NCBI RefSeq assembly: GCF_040436345.1
Contig: NC_133238.1
Coordinates: 5,706,150-5,770,149 of the forward strand
Source of the DNA: Pagrus major
Lineage: Eukaryota; Chordata; Actinopteri; Spariformes; Sparidae
Direction: 5' to 3'
Length of the DNA stretch: 64,000 bases
Part shown: positions 52,001 through 62,000 of the stretch, in pieces
How the letters are laid out: each line of letters begins with the position of its first letter
Numbering within the stretch: the first letter of the stretch is position 1
The notes under the pieces: generated by a model
Told to the model about the DNA's origin: nothing
The model's database searches: none
The model's input: the letters and a program-made list of their open reading frames with translations, nothing else
Translations under genes and position numbers: made by a program

Positions 52001-52457
52001 CCATCCCTCTCTCCCAAACAGACTACGGGATCTCTCCTGGATGGTAGCTCATGAGGTCCTCCCGGTCAGGTCCGTGATGCACTCCCGGGGCATGTCACCA
52101 TCCGCCATCTGCCCCCGACCGGGTTGTGGCGCGCCCGAGTCGGCGAGGCACTTGTTCTGGGAGTGCAGCGCTGCCATTGACCTGTGGGCAATGGCCGGCT
52201 CCCAGCAATTCCCGTACTTGCCAGCAGGGGAGGTCCTAGATGCACAACAAGTGCTCTACGGGGTGAGCCAGAAGAAAAGGACAACAGAGGAATTCTCCAA
52301 GCTCTGGCTCACCCTGGCCGCCATGAAAGACGCTATATGGACCTCCAGAAACCTGCTGGCGAGAAAGCGCATGCAGATCCCCCCCGTGGCTACGATCCAA
52401 ATGGCCGCAGCGACGGTCCAGGCAGCCGTCGCTGCTGGCGGCAGGCCTAGGACGTAG
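49056..52457 (+). CDS. Keno-5 ORF2, AP-like endonuclease and reverse transcriptase
   Basis: 1133 aa, fully open, with about a dozen replacements spread along the protein (for example FNEDIL, LTEAVN, LDVIGK, WERVGRKV, DAQQVLY). None falls in the catalytic motifs. Divergence that spares the active sites suggests this lineage evolved under selection for function. Confidence 0.94.
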   Translation: MSYLLFLTIILMTLNISTLNVRSVRSGVRAQTVLSYLNSFTSDVFLLQECNLPFLTTYRKWEEKWPLGQSMWSGSNHNKSDGVAILIKNPLVVVRGSTVVRDGRAVLAHLTYMGQDFNLLNVYGFNDKNDRYDLLEELQSHMLGRVPLVVGGDFNCVLSRTDRRGAGEDFKVDKTLVLLQDICKDFKLQDCFKSMHPREEGFTWFSGDGTKASRIDYVFTRDCPPTDARLTPVFFSDHAMLSCTLTLSSGVTVGSGLWKLNCSLLEDREIVGQYREQYSQWQTLQDFYDSRAHWWEWVKTKTKTFFRQAGRKKKDKEKRCMLGLQKRLQRYFKLVNQGFDFNEDILEVKKQMSKLAEIKSQGIILRSKEREREEGEKCTRYFFKKIASRSGVLTKLKKEDGFLTANTNELIETVELFYNKLYEKKDIETDITEQVLEYIDRTVEENVLLTQDFTLLELGKCLKNFKKGKSPGQDGLPLEFYLTFWDILAHDLLTVFNDFERLDLLPESFRVGIVTLIHKKEDQTDLKNWRPITLLNFDCKLFSKLLSTRLSLVLGEVIHPDQACAIPGRKITDSLVLIRDTICYARDRDIRLVLLNLDFEKAFDRVSHQYLFQVLQKMGFPERVIAWVGLLYRGINSKILVNGQLTEAVNICCGVRQGCPLSALLYVICVEPLAQILRRDKWINGVSIPGSGGLVTKCLLYMDDVNVLCTDLLAVNRTMDLTDWYGRASGARLNRDKTQAQFYGPWTVTETTGLPLTVTLTDMKILGVKFDGEGGGRSNWLDVIGKVRKRLGYWRLRGLTMEGKVLIIKAVILPLFLLISSVFIPPRRVLLDLDRAIFYFLWGSKWERVGRKVMKMPKTKGGKDVPDLHLFLGSQYTTLHLKYATSPSRDHKTSAMARFWMGSYLRTLKFLPVDLRAPVSFKLPTAYDFIRKFLKDFNLEQEELSLLTNHRSLLSLVQEREPVSPVRGLAIGEPSSVWHNVNHPSLPNRLRDLSWMVAHEVLPVRSVMHSRGMSPSAICPRPGCGAPESARHLFWECSAAIDLWAMAGSQQFPYLPAGEVLDAQQVLYGVSQKKRTTEEFSKLWLTLAAMKDAIWTSRNLLARKRMQIPPVATIQMAAATVQAAVAAGGRPRT

Positions 52458-53037
52458 CCACATGAAGCATCGCCTCTGCGCTCATTCGGAGGTGGGAGCC
52501 GGAGCCACACACAAAGGTCAAGGCAGCAGCGGCCTGATCCTCCGGGTGTGGCAGGTGGGAAGGAGCAAGAGGTTGAGGGCCTCCTCTGAGCATCACCAGC
52601 GGGGCCCCAGGGGTCTGATGGGAGAGTGGGATGAGTTCCCCATGATAGGGACTCACCCCGCTCCTGCATAACAAAGACTTGAGAGCTTTTAAATGCCCTC
52701 CCCTTTTAAAAAGACACACTGATATACAATACACTTACACTGATTCACAGAACGGACTTTTAATGCCACAAAAGAGCACTTTTTTTTTAACATGTCTTGT
52801 GTATTTTAAAGCAACAATTGTGTTTTTTTTTAATCTGTAAACACCTTTTATTGGATCTGATGGTGTTTTTATGGTGGATGGTTTTACAGATTTAACTACT
52901 GTATTGTTGCGAATGACATGTTGTTTTTAATTGTTTTTTTTTAAGTGCTGTAAGATCAAATTGTATTGTGGACTGTGATCTGAATGAGTGTGAAACAGAG
53001 AAAATTGTGTCAATAAACTTTTTTCAAAAGAAAAAAA

Positions 53038-53187
53038 TCTGTTCTTATCAGTTTAATATCTGATATGTCCTCTATATGGGGACAACATATTAAATGGATT
53101 TTTAGCCTCGGGAGCTGAAACAGGGGCTTGCTCCGTTCACTCCACGCATCGACCCGGTATTGCAGCGCCGCCGGGAACGGTGCACCC
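53038..53187 (+). pseudogene. U2 snRNA 3' remnant (nt 39-188) downstream of Keno-5
   Basis: Consensus remnant with its 3' box. Confidence 0.96.
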
Positions 53188-53625
53188 CTCTCCGGCCTTG
53201 TTGAAAATCAATCAGTGTTGCAGACCAAAGGCCTTGACAAACTTGACATTGCGGCACAGAATCGGCAGCAAGAAGAAGGCTGGCAAACCGCAGCGAGAGC
53301 TGCGCTTTGCATGGTCAGAAAAAGAGGCAAAACTGCCTCGCCGCGGCCGGTGCGCAATACCTGCTGAGTGTGCCCTGCATTTCCCCCCCGCGGTCCTCAA
53401 CTGAAACAGAGAGTCTGGAAGCGCCCGAGTGTTTGTGACGTTTGGTGGCCTGCGCCCAACGAGCAGGCTTTTCTCTCTCCACAAACCGGTCGAGTAGAGC
53501 CTGGGATAATGTGGGGACGGGCGTGGCCAGGGATTTTGGTGCGCGATGAGCCAAGTGAGGCTCACCATGAGAAGAGTGCCTGGGACCACAGCTGTCTTGG
53601 CTGCTGTCGAGGAGAGGCACTGTAC

Positions 53626-53743
53626 TTACTCGGGTTTCTCTTCATAACGCACAAGTCTTTCGCCTTTTACTAAAGACTTCCGTGGAGAGGAACACCAATG
53701 AGTTGAAGATATTTTTGGCAGGCTTTGCCGTTTGGCTGAGCCT
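53626..53743 (+). ncRNA. U5 spliceosomal snRNA
   Basis: Complete copy downstream of the Keno-5 U2 remnant. A private G-to-A lies about 7 bp upstream of the start. Confidence 0.93.
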
Positions 53744-53917
53744 CGTGCATGTGTGAAAATCAATAAAGCCGGCCTTAACCAGACTCGGGGCTAAGCCACG
53801 GAGCGCTTGGGAGGAGCCGCTAAGCACAAGCCACTCCGCCGCGCAATGCAAATGGCACACCGCGACGAGTGTGAAGCGTGCCAGGAGGTGGGCTCAGGCA
53901 GCAGACGACTGGGGCTC

Positions 53918-54105
53918 ATCGCTTCTCGGCCTTTTGGCTAAGATCAAGTGTAGTATCTGTTCTTATCAGTTTAATATCTGATATGTCCTCTATATGGGGA
54001 CAACATATTAAATGGATTTTTAGCCTCGGGAGCTGAAACAGGGGCTTGCTCCGTTCACTCCACGCATCGACCCGGTATTGCAGCGCCGCCGGGAACGGTG
54101 CACCC
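53918..54105 (+). ncRNA. U2 spliceosomal snRNA
   Basis: Complete consensus copy. Confidence 0.97.
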
Positions 54106-54543
54106 CTCTCCGGCCTTGTTGAAAATCAATCAGTGTTGCAGACCAAAGGCCTTGACAAACTTGACATTGCGGCACAGAATCGGCAGCAAGAAGAAGGCTG
54201 GCAAACCGCAGCGAGAGCTGCGCTTTGTATGGTCAGAAAAAGAGGCAAAACTGCCTCGCCGCGGCCGGTGCGCAATACCTGCTGAGTGTGCCCTGCATTT
54301 CCCCCCCGCGGTCCTCAACTGAAACAGAGAGTCTGGAAGCGCCCGAGTGTTTGTGACGTTTGGTGGCCTGCGCCCAACGAGCAGGCTTTTCTCTCTCCAC
54401 AAACCGGTCGAGTAGAGCCTGGGATAATGTGGGGACGGGCGTGGCCAGGGATTTTGGTGCGCGATGAGCCAAGTGAGGCTCACCATGAGAAGAGTGCCTG
54501 GGACCACAGCTGTCTTGGCTGCTGTCGAGGAGAGGCGCTGTAC

Positions 54544-54661
54544 TTACTCGGGTTTCTCTTCATAACGCACAAGTCTTTCGCCTTTTACTAAAGACTTCCG
54601 TGGAGAGGAACACCAATGAGTTGAAGATATTTTTGGCAGGCTTTGCCGTTTGGCTGAGCCT
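54544..54661 (+). ncRNA. U5 spliceosomal snRNA
   Basis: Complete copy, downstream of U2 53918. Confidence 0.93.
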
Positions 54662-54835
54662 CGTGCATGTGTGAAAATCAATAAAGCCGGCCTTAACCAG
54701 ACTCGGGGCTAAGCCACGGAGCGCTTGGGAGGAGCCGCTAAGCACAAGCCACTCCGCCGCGCAATGCAAATGGCACACCGCGACGAGTGTGAAGCGTGCC
54801 AGGAGGTGGGCTCAGGCAGCAGACGACTGGGGCTC

Positions 54836-55023
54836 ATCGCTTCTCGGCCTTTTGGCTAAGATCAAGTGTAGTATCTGTTCTTATCAGTTTAATATCTGAT
54901 ATGTCCTCTATATGGGGACAACATATTAAATGGATTTTTAGCCTCGGGAGCTGAAACAGGGGCTTGCTCCGTTCACTCCACGCATCGACCCGGTATTGCA
55001 GCGCCGCCGGGAACGGTGCACCC
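54836..55023 (+). ncRNA. U2 spliceosomal snRNA
   Basis: Complete consensus copy. Confidence 0.97.
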
Positions 55024-55461
55024 CTCTCCGGCCTTGTTGAAAATCAATCAGTGTTGCAGACCAAAGGCCTTGACAAACTTGACATTGCGGCACAGAATCG
55101 GCAGCAAGAAGAAGGCTGGCAAACCGCAGCGAGAGCTGCGCTTTGCATGGTCAGAAAAAGAGGCAAAACTGCCTCGCCGCGGCCGGTGCGCAATACCTGC
55201 TGAGTGTGCCCTGCATTTCCCCCCCGCGGTCCTCAACTGAAACAGAGAGTCTGGAAGCGCCCGAGTGTTTGTGACGTTTGGTGGCCTGCGCCCAGCGAGC
55301 AGGCTTTTCTCTCTCCACAAACCGGTCGAGTAGAGCCTGGGATAATGTGGGGACGGGCGTGGCCAGGGATTTTGGTGCGCGATGAGCCAGGTGAGGCTCA
55401 CCATGAGAAGAGTGCCTGGGACCACAGCTGTCTTGGCTGCTGTCGAGGAGAGGCGCTGTAC

Positions 55462-55579
55462 TTACTCGGGTTTCTCTTCATAACGCACAAGTCTTTCGCC
55501 TTTTACTAAAGACTTCCGTGGAGAGGAACACCAATGAGTTGAAGATATTTTTGGCAGGCTTTGCCGTTTGGCTGAGCCT
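55462..55579 (+). ncRNA. U5 spliceosomal snRNA
   Basis: Complete copy. Its upstream region has a private A-to-G at 55390, some 8 bp before the PSE. Confidence 0.93.
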
Positions 55580-55753
55580 CGTGCATGTGTGAAAATCAAT
55601 AAAGCCGGCCTTAACCAGACTCGGGGCTAAGCCACGGAGCGCTTGGGAGGAGCCGCTAAGCACAAGCCACTCCGCCGCGCAATGCAAATGGCACACCGCG
55701 ACGAGTGTGAAGCGTGCCAGGAGGTGGGCTCAGGCAGCAGACGACTGGGGCTC

Positions 55754-55941
55754 ATCGCTTCTCGGCCTTTTGGCTAAGATCAAGTGTAGTATCTGTTCTT
55801 ATCAGTTTAATATCTGATATGTCCTCTATATGGGGACAACATATTAAATGGATTTTTAGCCTCGGGAGCTGAAACAGGGGCGTGCTCCGTTCACTCCACG
55901 CATCGACCCGGTATTGCAGCGCCGCCGGGAACGGTGCACCC
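55754..55941 (+). ncRNA. U2 spliceosomal snRNA, nt-129 variant
   Basis: Complete copy with a private T-to-G at 55882 (nt 129), in the stem-loop downstream of the Sm site. Confidence 0.96.
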
Positions 55942-56379
55942 CTCTCCGGCCTTGTTGAAAATCAATCAGTGTTGCAGACCAAAGGCCTTGACAAACTTGA
56001 CATTGCGGCACAGAATCGGCAGCAAGAAGAAGGCTGGCAAACCGCAGCGAGAGCTGCGCTTTGCATGGTCAGAAAAAGAGGCAAAACTGCCTCGCCGTGG
56101 CCGGTGCGCAATACCTGCTGAGTGTGCCCTGCATTTCCCCCCCGCGGTCCTCAACTGAAACAGAGAGTCTGGAAGCGCCCGAGTGTTTGTGACGTTTGGT
56201 GGCCTGCGCCCAACGAGCAGGCTTTTCTCTCTCCACAAACCGGTCGAGTAGAGCCTGGGATAATGTGGGGACGGGCGTGGCCAGGGATTTTGGTGCGCGA
56301 TGAGCCAAGTGAGGCTCACCATGAGAAGAGTGCCTGGGACCACAGCTGTCTTGGCTGCTGTCGAGGAGAGGCGCTGTAG

Positions 56380-56497
56380 TTACTCGGGTTTCTCTTCATA
56401 ACGCACAAGTCTTTCGCCTTTTACTAAAGACTTCCGTGGAGAGGAACACCAATGAGTTGAAGATATTTTTGGCAGGCTTTGCCGTTTGGCTGAGCCT
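56380..56497 (+). ncRNA. U5 spliceosomal snRNA
   Basis: Complete copy with a private C-to-G at the base before the predicted start (56379). Confidence 0.92.
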
Positions 56498-56671
56498 CGT
56501 GCATGTGTGAAAATCAATAAAGCCGGCCTTAACCAGACTCGGGGCTAAGCCACGGAGCGCTTGGGAGGAGCCGCTAAGCACAAGCCACTCCGCCGCGCAA
56601 TGCAAATGGCACACCGCGACGAGTGTGAAGCGTGCCAGGAGGTGGGCTCAGGCAGCAGACGACTGGGGCTG

Positions 56672-56859
56672 ATCGCTTCTCGGCCTTTTGGCTAAGATCA
56701 AGTGTAGTATCTGTTCTTATCAGTTTAATATCTGATATGTCCTCTATATGGGGACAACATATTAAATGGATTTTTAGCCTCGGGAGCTGAAACAGGGGCT
56801 TGCTCCGTTCACTCCACGCATCGACCCGGTATTGCAGCGCCGCCGGGAACGGTGCACCC
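56672..56859 (+). ncRNA. U2 spliceosomal snRNA
   Basis: The RNA sequence is consensus, but position -1 is G (56671) where all other copies have C. Last intact U2 before Keno-6. Confidence 0.97.
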
Positions 56860-57297
56860 CTCTCCGGCCTTGTTGAAAATCAATCAGTGTTGCAGACCAA
56901 AGGCCTTGACAAACTTGACATTGCGGCACAGAATCGGCAGCAAGAAGAAGGCTGGCAAACCGCAGCGAGAGCTGCGCTTTGCATGGTCAGAAAAAGAGGC
57001 AAAACTGCCTCGCCGCGGCCGGTGCGCAGTACCTGCTGAGTGTGCCCTGCATTTCCCCCCCGCAGTCCTCAACTGAAACAGAGAGTCTGGAAGCGCCCGA
57101 GTGTTTGTGACGTTTGGTGGCCTGCGCCCAACGAGCAGGCTTTTCTCTCTCCACAAACCGGTCGAGTAGAGCCTGGGATAATGTGGGGACGGGCGTGGCC
57201 AGGGATTTTGGTGCGCGATGAGCCAAGTGAGGCTCACCATGAGAAGAGTGCCTGGGACCACAGCTGTCTTGGCTGCTGTCGAGGAGAGGCGCTGTAC

Positions 57298-57371
57298 TTA
57301 CTCGGGTTTCTCTTCATAACGCACAAGTCTTTCGCCTTTTACTAAAGACTTCCGTGGAGAGGAACACCAAT
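57298..57371 (+). pseudogene. U5 snRNA, 3'-truncated
   Basis: Keeps about the first 74 nt, including loop I and the closing stem, but loses the Sm site, 3' hairpin and 3' box. It is joined directly to U2 nt 2. Without an Sm site the RNA could not be assembled into a snRNP, although its PSE is intact. Confidence 0.94.
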
Positions 57372-57396
57372 TCGCTTCTCGGCCTTTTGGCTAAGA
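57372..57396 (+). pseudogene. U2 snRNA 5' stub (nt 2-26) without promoter, upstream of Keno-6
   Basis: U2 nt 1 and everything upstream to the middle of U5 are missing. U5 nt 74 is joined directly to U2 nt 2, so no octamer or PSE remains. Confidence 0.95.
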
Positions 57397-57692
57397 CAGC
57401 GATCACTCCCTGCAAGCGGGATTATTTTCTCATTGTGGAAGTAATCCTTTGCGACTTGGGAGACATTGTTGTATTGCTTCTTTGCACATTTTTGTTTGTT
57501 ATTATTGCACATTTGCACAGTGGTTTGTTGGAGACATCTAAGAGCCTGTCAAGGTAAGAAAGCTTTTAGTTTTTTTTTGCTTTTTGCTGTCTTATTCTTG
57601 ACTGGTTTTAGGTGTTTTTACAGCCTTTTTTTAGCTTGTATTTATTTAACTTATTGTATTTTATTCATCGTTGAAGTGTGGTGTCTCCAGCC

Positions 57693-59021
57693 ATGTCGGC
57701 TGCCCGTGCCGGCATGCGGAGGCACCACAGTGTGCGTTTTACCTTTTTAGAAAGAGATGGAAAGCTCCTGGAGATGTCCAGATTGGACTTCTCCAGGAAG
57801 CTAATTCAAAAGGCCCTTGGCTTTTCCCCACAGCAATTGAACTGCGTACTGTCTCTTCCCTTCAACAAAGGTTTTGATATTAGTTTTGTTACCGCTGCAG
57901 TGCTACAAGAATTTTGGCAACGCTTTGAAAAGGTTAAGACCCAGTTTTCAGCATTCAACGTGGAGAAACTGACTGACAACTCTCTGAAAGTGGTTATTGT
58001 TAGGATGTTCAATGAAATGGTGAATGCTGAAGATATATGCATGTGGCTGGGTAGATACTGCACTGTGAAGGGCCAGGCTACCAAGGTGAGGGATGAAGAT
58101 GGCATCTGGAACTGTGCCTGGAGGGTCCCCATTCAACAATGGCAGGACCCCCAGGGGTACCAGGGCCTGAGGCATCTCCCATCCATGGTAGTTCTTGGTG
58201 AGAACAGGGGCTACATTCACTACCAGGGCATGCCCAAGCTCTGCCGCAAGTGTGGTGAGCATGGACACCTGGCAGAGGCTTGCCAAAACATCGTTTGCGG
58301 TAAATGCAGAGAAATTGGGCACTCCTTTGAGGAGTGTCCCAATGGCAGAAAGTGCAATCTCTGTGGAGAGACAAATCACCTCTTCAGAGATTGCCCAATG
58401 TCTTTTGCCAACAAACTGAAAGCCCAAAGAAAACAAGAATCGGAAATTGAAAAAGAAAAAATATTAAAGGAAAATGGCCGAAATGTAACTGTCGAAGTGC
58501 TAATTGAAGAGGAGGGGCTGGGAAATTCAAATCTCCCGCCAAAATCTGTGGTTGGAGGAGAGGAGCCCGGTGAGGCGGGACAAGGGGAGGGGCCTGGCTT
58601 TAACCCAGCAGAGGGTGCTGCTGAGGGAGATGGGGAAAGCCAGGCAGCAGGTGGAGCTGGACAAGATGGCTCGACAGGCACTGACTCAGCCAATAGCCTC
58701 ATTACAGTCGGGGAGGAACAAGAGGAAGGAGAGTCCAGTGACACCTCCCTCCCCAATACCCAGCCCAACCTCAAGAGAACTGCATCTGAACTGTCCAGCT
58801 CTGAGGCTGATGCAGCCTCGGAGAAGAAGGGAAGGGCTGAGCTTGACTCATACAGTTCCCCTGTGGAGCAGCTCAGAGCCTTCCCTTCCAGTTCACCCGA
58901 TCAGTGCTCATTTCTTAATATAGCACTACAGTCAACTCCATTGGAAAAGCGTGCCGACATTGCTTTCCGGAGGAAAGAGTCTCAGGCCTCACCCCCCGAT
59001 TGCATGGGGATAGTGAAATGA
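57693..59021 (+). CDS. Keno-6 ORF1, CCHC zinc-knuckle protein
   Basis: 442 aa. It differs from Keno-1 by Met-to-Ile in RAD-x-AF near the C-terminus. Confidence 0.9.
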   Translation: MSAARAGMRRHHSVRFTFLERDGKLLEMSRLDFSRKLIQKALGFSPQQLNCVLSLPFNKGFDISFVTAAVLQEFWQRFEKVKTQFSAFNVEKLTDNSLKVVIVRMFNEMVNAEDICMWLGRYCTVKGQATKVRDEDGIWNCAWRVPIQQWQDPQGYQGLRHLPSMVVLGENRGYIHYQGMPKLCRKCGEHGHLAEACQNIVCGKCREIGHSFEECPNGRKCNLCGETNHLFRDCPMSFANKLKAQRKQESEIEKEKILKENGRNVTVEVLIEEEGLGNSNLPPKSVVGGEEPGEAGQGEGPGFNPAEGAAEGDGESQAAGGAGQDGSTGTDSANSLITVGEEQEEGESSDTSLPNTQPNLKRTASELSSSEADAASEKKGRAELDSYSSPVEQLRAFPSSSPDQCSFLNIALQSTPLEKRADIAFRRKESQASPPDCMGIVK

Positions 59022-59088
59022 GATCCTTTTACATTCCTGAAAGTCTGGAAGTTTTAACAAGTAGTCTTTTAATTTTTTATTCCTTAAA

Positions 59089-62000
59089 ATGTCATACCTG
59101 TTGTTTTTACCAATTATACTCATGACCCTCAACATTTCCACCCTCAATGTGAGAAGTGTGAGGTCGGGAGTTAGAGCCCAGACTGTTTTATCCTACCTAA
59201 ATTCTTTTACGTCAGATGTGTTTTTATTACAGGAGTGCAATCTGCCCTTTTTAACAACCTACAGGAAATGGGAGGAGAAATGGCCACTCGGTCAATCCAT
59301 GTGGAGTGGATCAAACCACAACAAGTCAGATGGAGTGGCCATTTTAATTAAAAACCCCTTGGTAGTGGTGAGGGGCAGCACTGTGGTGAGAGACGGACGG
59401 GCAGTTTTAGCACACTTGACATACATGGGGCAGGATTTTAACCTACTCAACGTATACGGTTTTAACGACAAAAATGACAGGTATGACCTTTTAGAAGAAC
59501 TGCAGTCCCACATGCTAGGTAGGGTGCCTTTAGTGGTAGGAGGGGATTTTAATTGTGTTTTATCCAGAACAGATAGACGGGGAGCAGGGGAAGATTTTAA
59601 AGTAGATAAAACATCGGTTTTACTGCAAGACATCTGCAAGGATTTTAAGCTACAAGACTGTTTTAAATCCATGCATCCTAGAGAGGAGGGCTTCACCTGG
59701 TTCAGTGGTGACGGCACCAAAGCCTCTCGCATTGACTATGTTTTTACACGGGACTGCCCACCAACTGATGCTAGATTGACCCCCGTTTTCTTTTCTGATC
59801 ACGCAATGCTGTCATGCACCCTGACACTCTCTTCTGGTGTGACTGTAGGAAGTGGTCTGTGGAAGCTCAACTGCTCCCTGTTAGAGGACAGGGAGATAGT
59901 TGGACAATACAGGGAGCAGTATAGCCAATGGCAGACCCTTCAAGACTTTTACGATTCACGTGCACACTGGTGGGAGTGGGTGAAGACAAAGACTAAGGCT
60001 TTTTTTAGACAGGCAGGGAGAAAGAAAAAAGATAAGGAAAAAAGATGCATGTTGGGACTGCAGAAAAGACTACAGAGATATTTTAAACTTGTGAACCAAG
60101 GATTTGATTTTAATGACGACATTTTAGAAGTCAAAAAGCAAATGTCAAAATTAGCTGAAATAAAGAGTCAGGGTATCATTTTAAGAAGCAAAGAGAGAGA
60201 AAGAGAAGAAGGAGAAAAATGCACACGATACTTTTTTAAGAAGATAGCTAGCAGAAGTGGGGTTTTAACAAAGCTAAAAAAAGAAGACGGGTTTTTAACT
60301 GCTAACACAAACGAACTTATTGAAACAGTGGAACTCTTTTACAATAAATTATATGAAAAAAAAGACATAGAGACAGACATTACAGAACAGGTTTTAGAAT
60401 ACATTGATAGGACGGTGGAGGAAAGTGTGCTTTTAACCCAGGATTTTACCCTTTTAGAGTTAGGTAAATGTTTAAAAAATTTTAAGAAGGGGAAGTCCCC
60501 AGGACAAGATGGACTTCCCCTGGAATTTTATCTGACCTTTTGGGATATCCTTGCACATGACCTACTTACTGTTTTTAATGACTTTGAACGACTAGACCTG
60601 TTACCTGAGAGCTTTAGAGTAGGGATAGTGACATTAATCCACAAAAAAGAGGACCAGACTGACCTGAAAAACTGGAGACCAATAACGCTTTTAAACTTTG
60701 ACTGCAAACTTTTTAGCAAACTTTTATCAACACGTTTATCTTTGGTTTTAGGGGAGGTGATCCACCCGGATCAAGCCTGTGCCATCCCGGGGAGGAAGAT
60801 CACCGACAGCCTCGTACTGATCAGAGACACCATCTGTTACGCGAGAGACAGAGACATTCGGCTTGTATTGCTAAATTTAGACTTTGAAAAAGCCTTCGAT
60901 CGGGTCTCGCACCAGTACCTATTTCAGGTACTGCAAAAAATGGGGTTTCCTGAGAGGGTCATAGCGTGGGTGGGTTTGCTCTACCGGGGAATCAACAGCA
61001 AAATCCTTGTAAATGGGCAACTTACCAAAGCAGTGAATATATGCTGCGGTGTCCGTCAGGGTTGTCCGTTATCTGCCCTCCTTTACGTTATATGTGTGGA
61101 ACCATTGGCACAGATCTTGAGAAGGGACAAATGGATCAATGGGGTGTCAATTCCGGGGAGTGGGGGCTTGGTCACAAAATGCCTTTTATACATGGATGAT
61201 GTCAATGTTTTATGTACAGACCTTTTAGCTGTAAACAGGACCATGGACTTGACGGACTGGTATGGACGGGCCTCTGGAGCCAGACTTAACCGCGACAAGA
61301 CCCAAGCCCAATTTTACGGACCATGGACAGTGACCGAGACCACAGGACTCCCTCTGACTGTGACCCTGACTGACATGAAAATACTCGGGGTAAAATTTGA
61401 CGGGGAAGGGGGTGGGAGGAGCAATTGGCTTGACGCGATAGGGAAAGTTAGAAAGAGACTGGGATACTGGAGACTAAGGGGAATGACAATGGAAGGCAAG
61501 GTTTTAGTCATAAAAGCTGTGATTTTACCCTTGTTTTTACTAATCAGTTCTGTTTTTATCCCGCCTCGTAGAGTGCTTTTAGATCTAGATCGAGCCATTT
61601 TTTACTTTCTGTGGGGGTCCAAGTGGGAGCGACTTAGAAGAAACGTCATGAAGATGCCAAAAACAAAAGGAGGGAAAGATGTTCCAGACCTCCACCTGTT
61701 TTTAGGAAGCCAATACACCACACTGCACCTCAAATATGCCACATCCCCATCCAGAGATCACAAGACATCTGCCATGGCAAGATTCTGGATGGGGTCTTAC
61801 CTCAGGACACTCAAGTTTTTACCTGTCGATCTTAGAGCACCTGTGTCTTTTAAACTGCCCACGGCCTATGATTTTATACGCAAATTTTTAAAAGATTTTA
61901 ACTTGGAACAGGAGGAGCTGTCACTTTTAACCAACCACCGCTCTCTTCTCTCTCTTGTGCAGGAGCGGGAGCCAGTGAGTCCGGTGCGCGGGCTCGCAAT

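Larger units (their letters stand above)
47367..53037 (+). mobile_element. Keno-5, full-length LINE, most divergent copy, both ORFs open
   Basis: Same junctions and orientation. Its 5' UTR between the hairpin and ORF1 and its 3' UTR differ from the other five at many positions, including short indels, while the hairpins and junctions are kept. Probably a separate sublineage. Confidence 0.93.
53038..57396 (+). repeat. U2-U5 snRNA tandem array, block F, with internal deletion
   Basis: Five units, the last of which is shortened. At 57371/57372 the middle of U5 is joined directly to U2 nt 2, with 219 bp of the normal unit missing. Private substitutions are more frequent here than in the other blocks. 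Confidence 0.96.
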
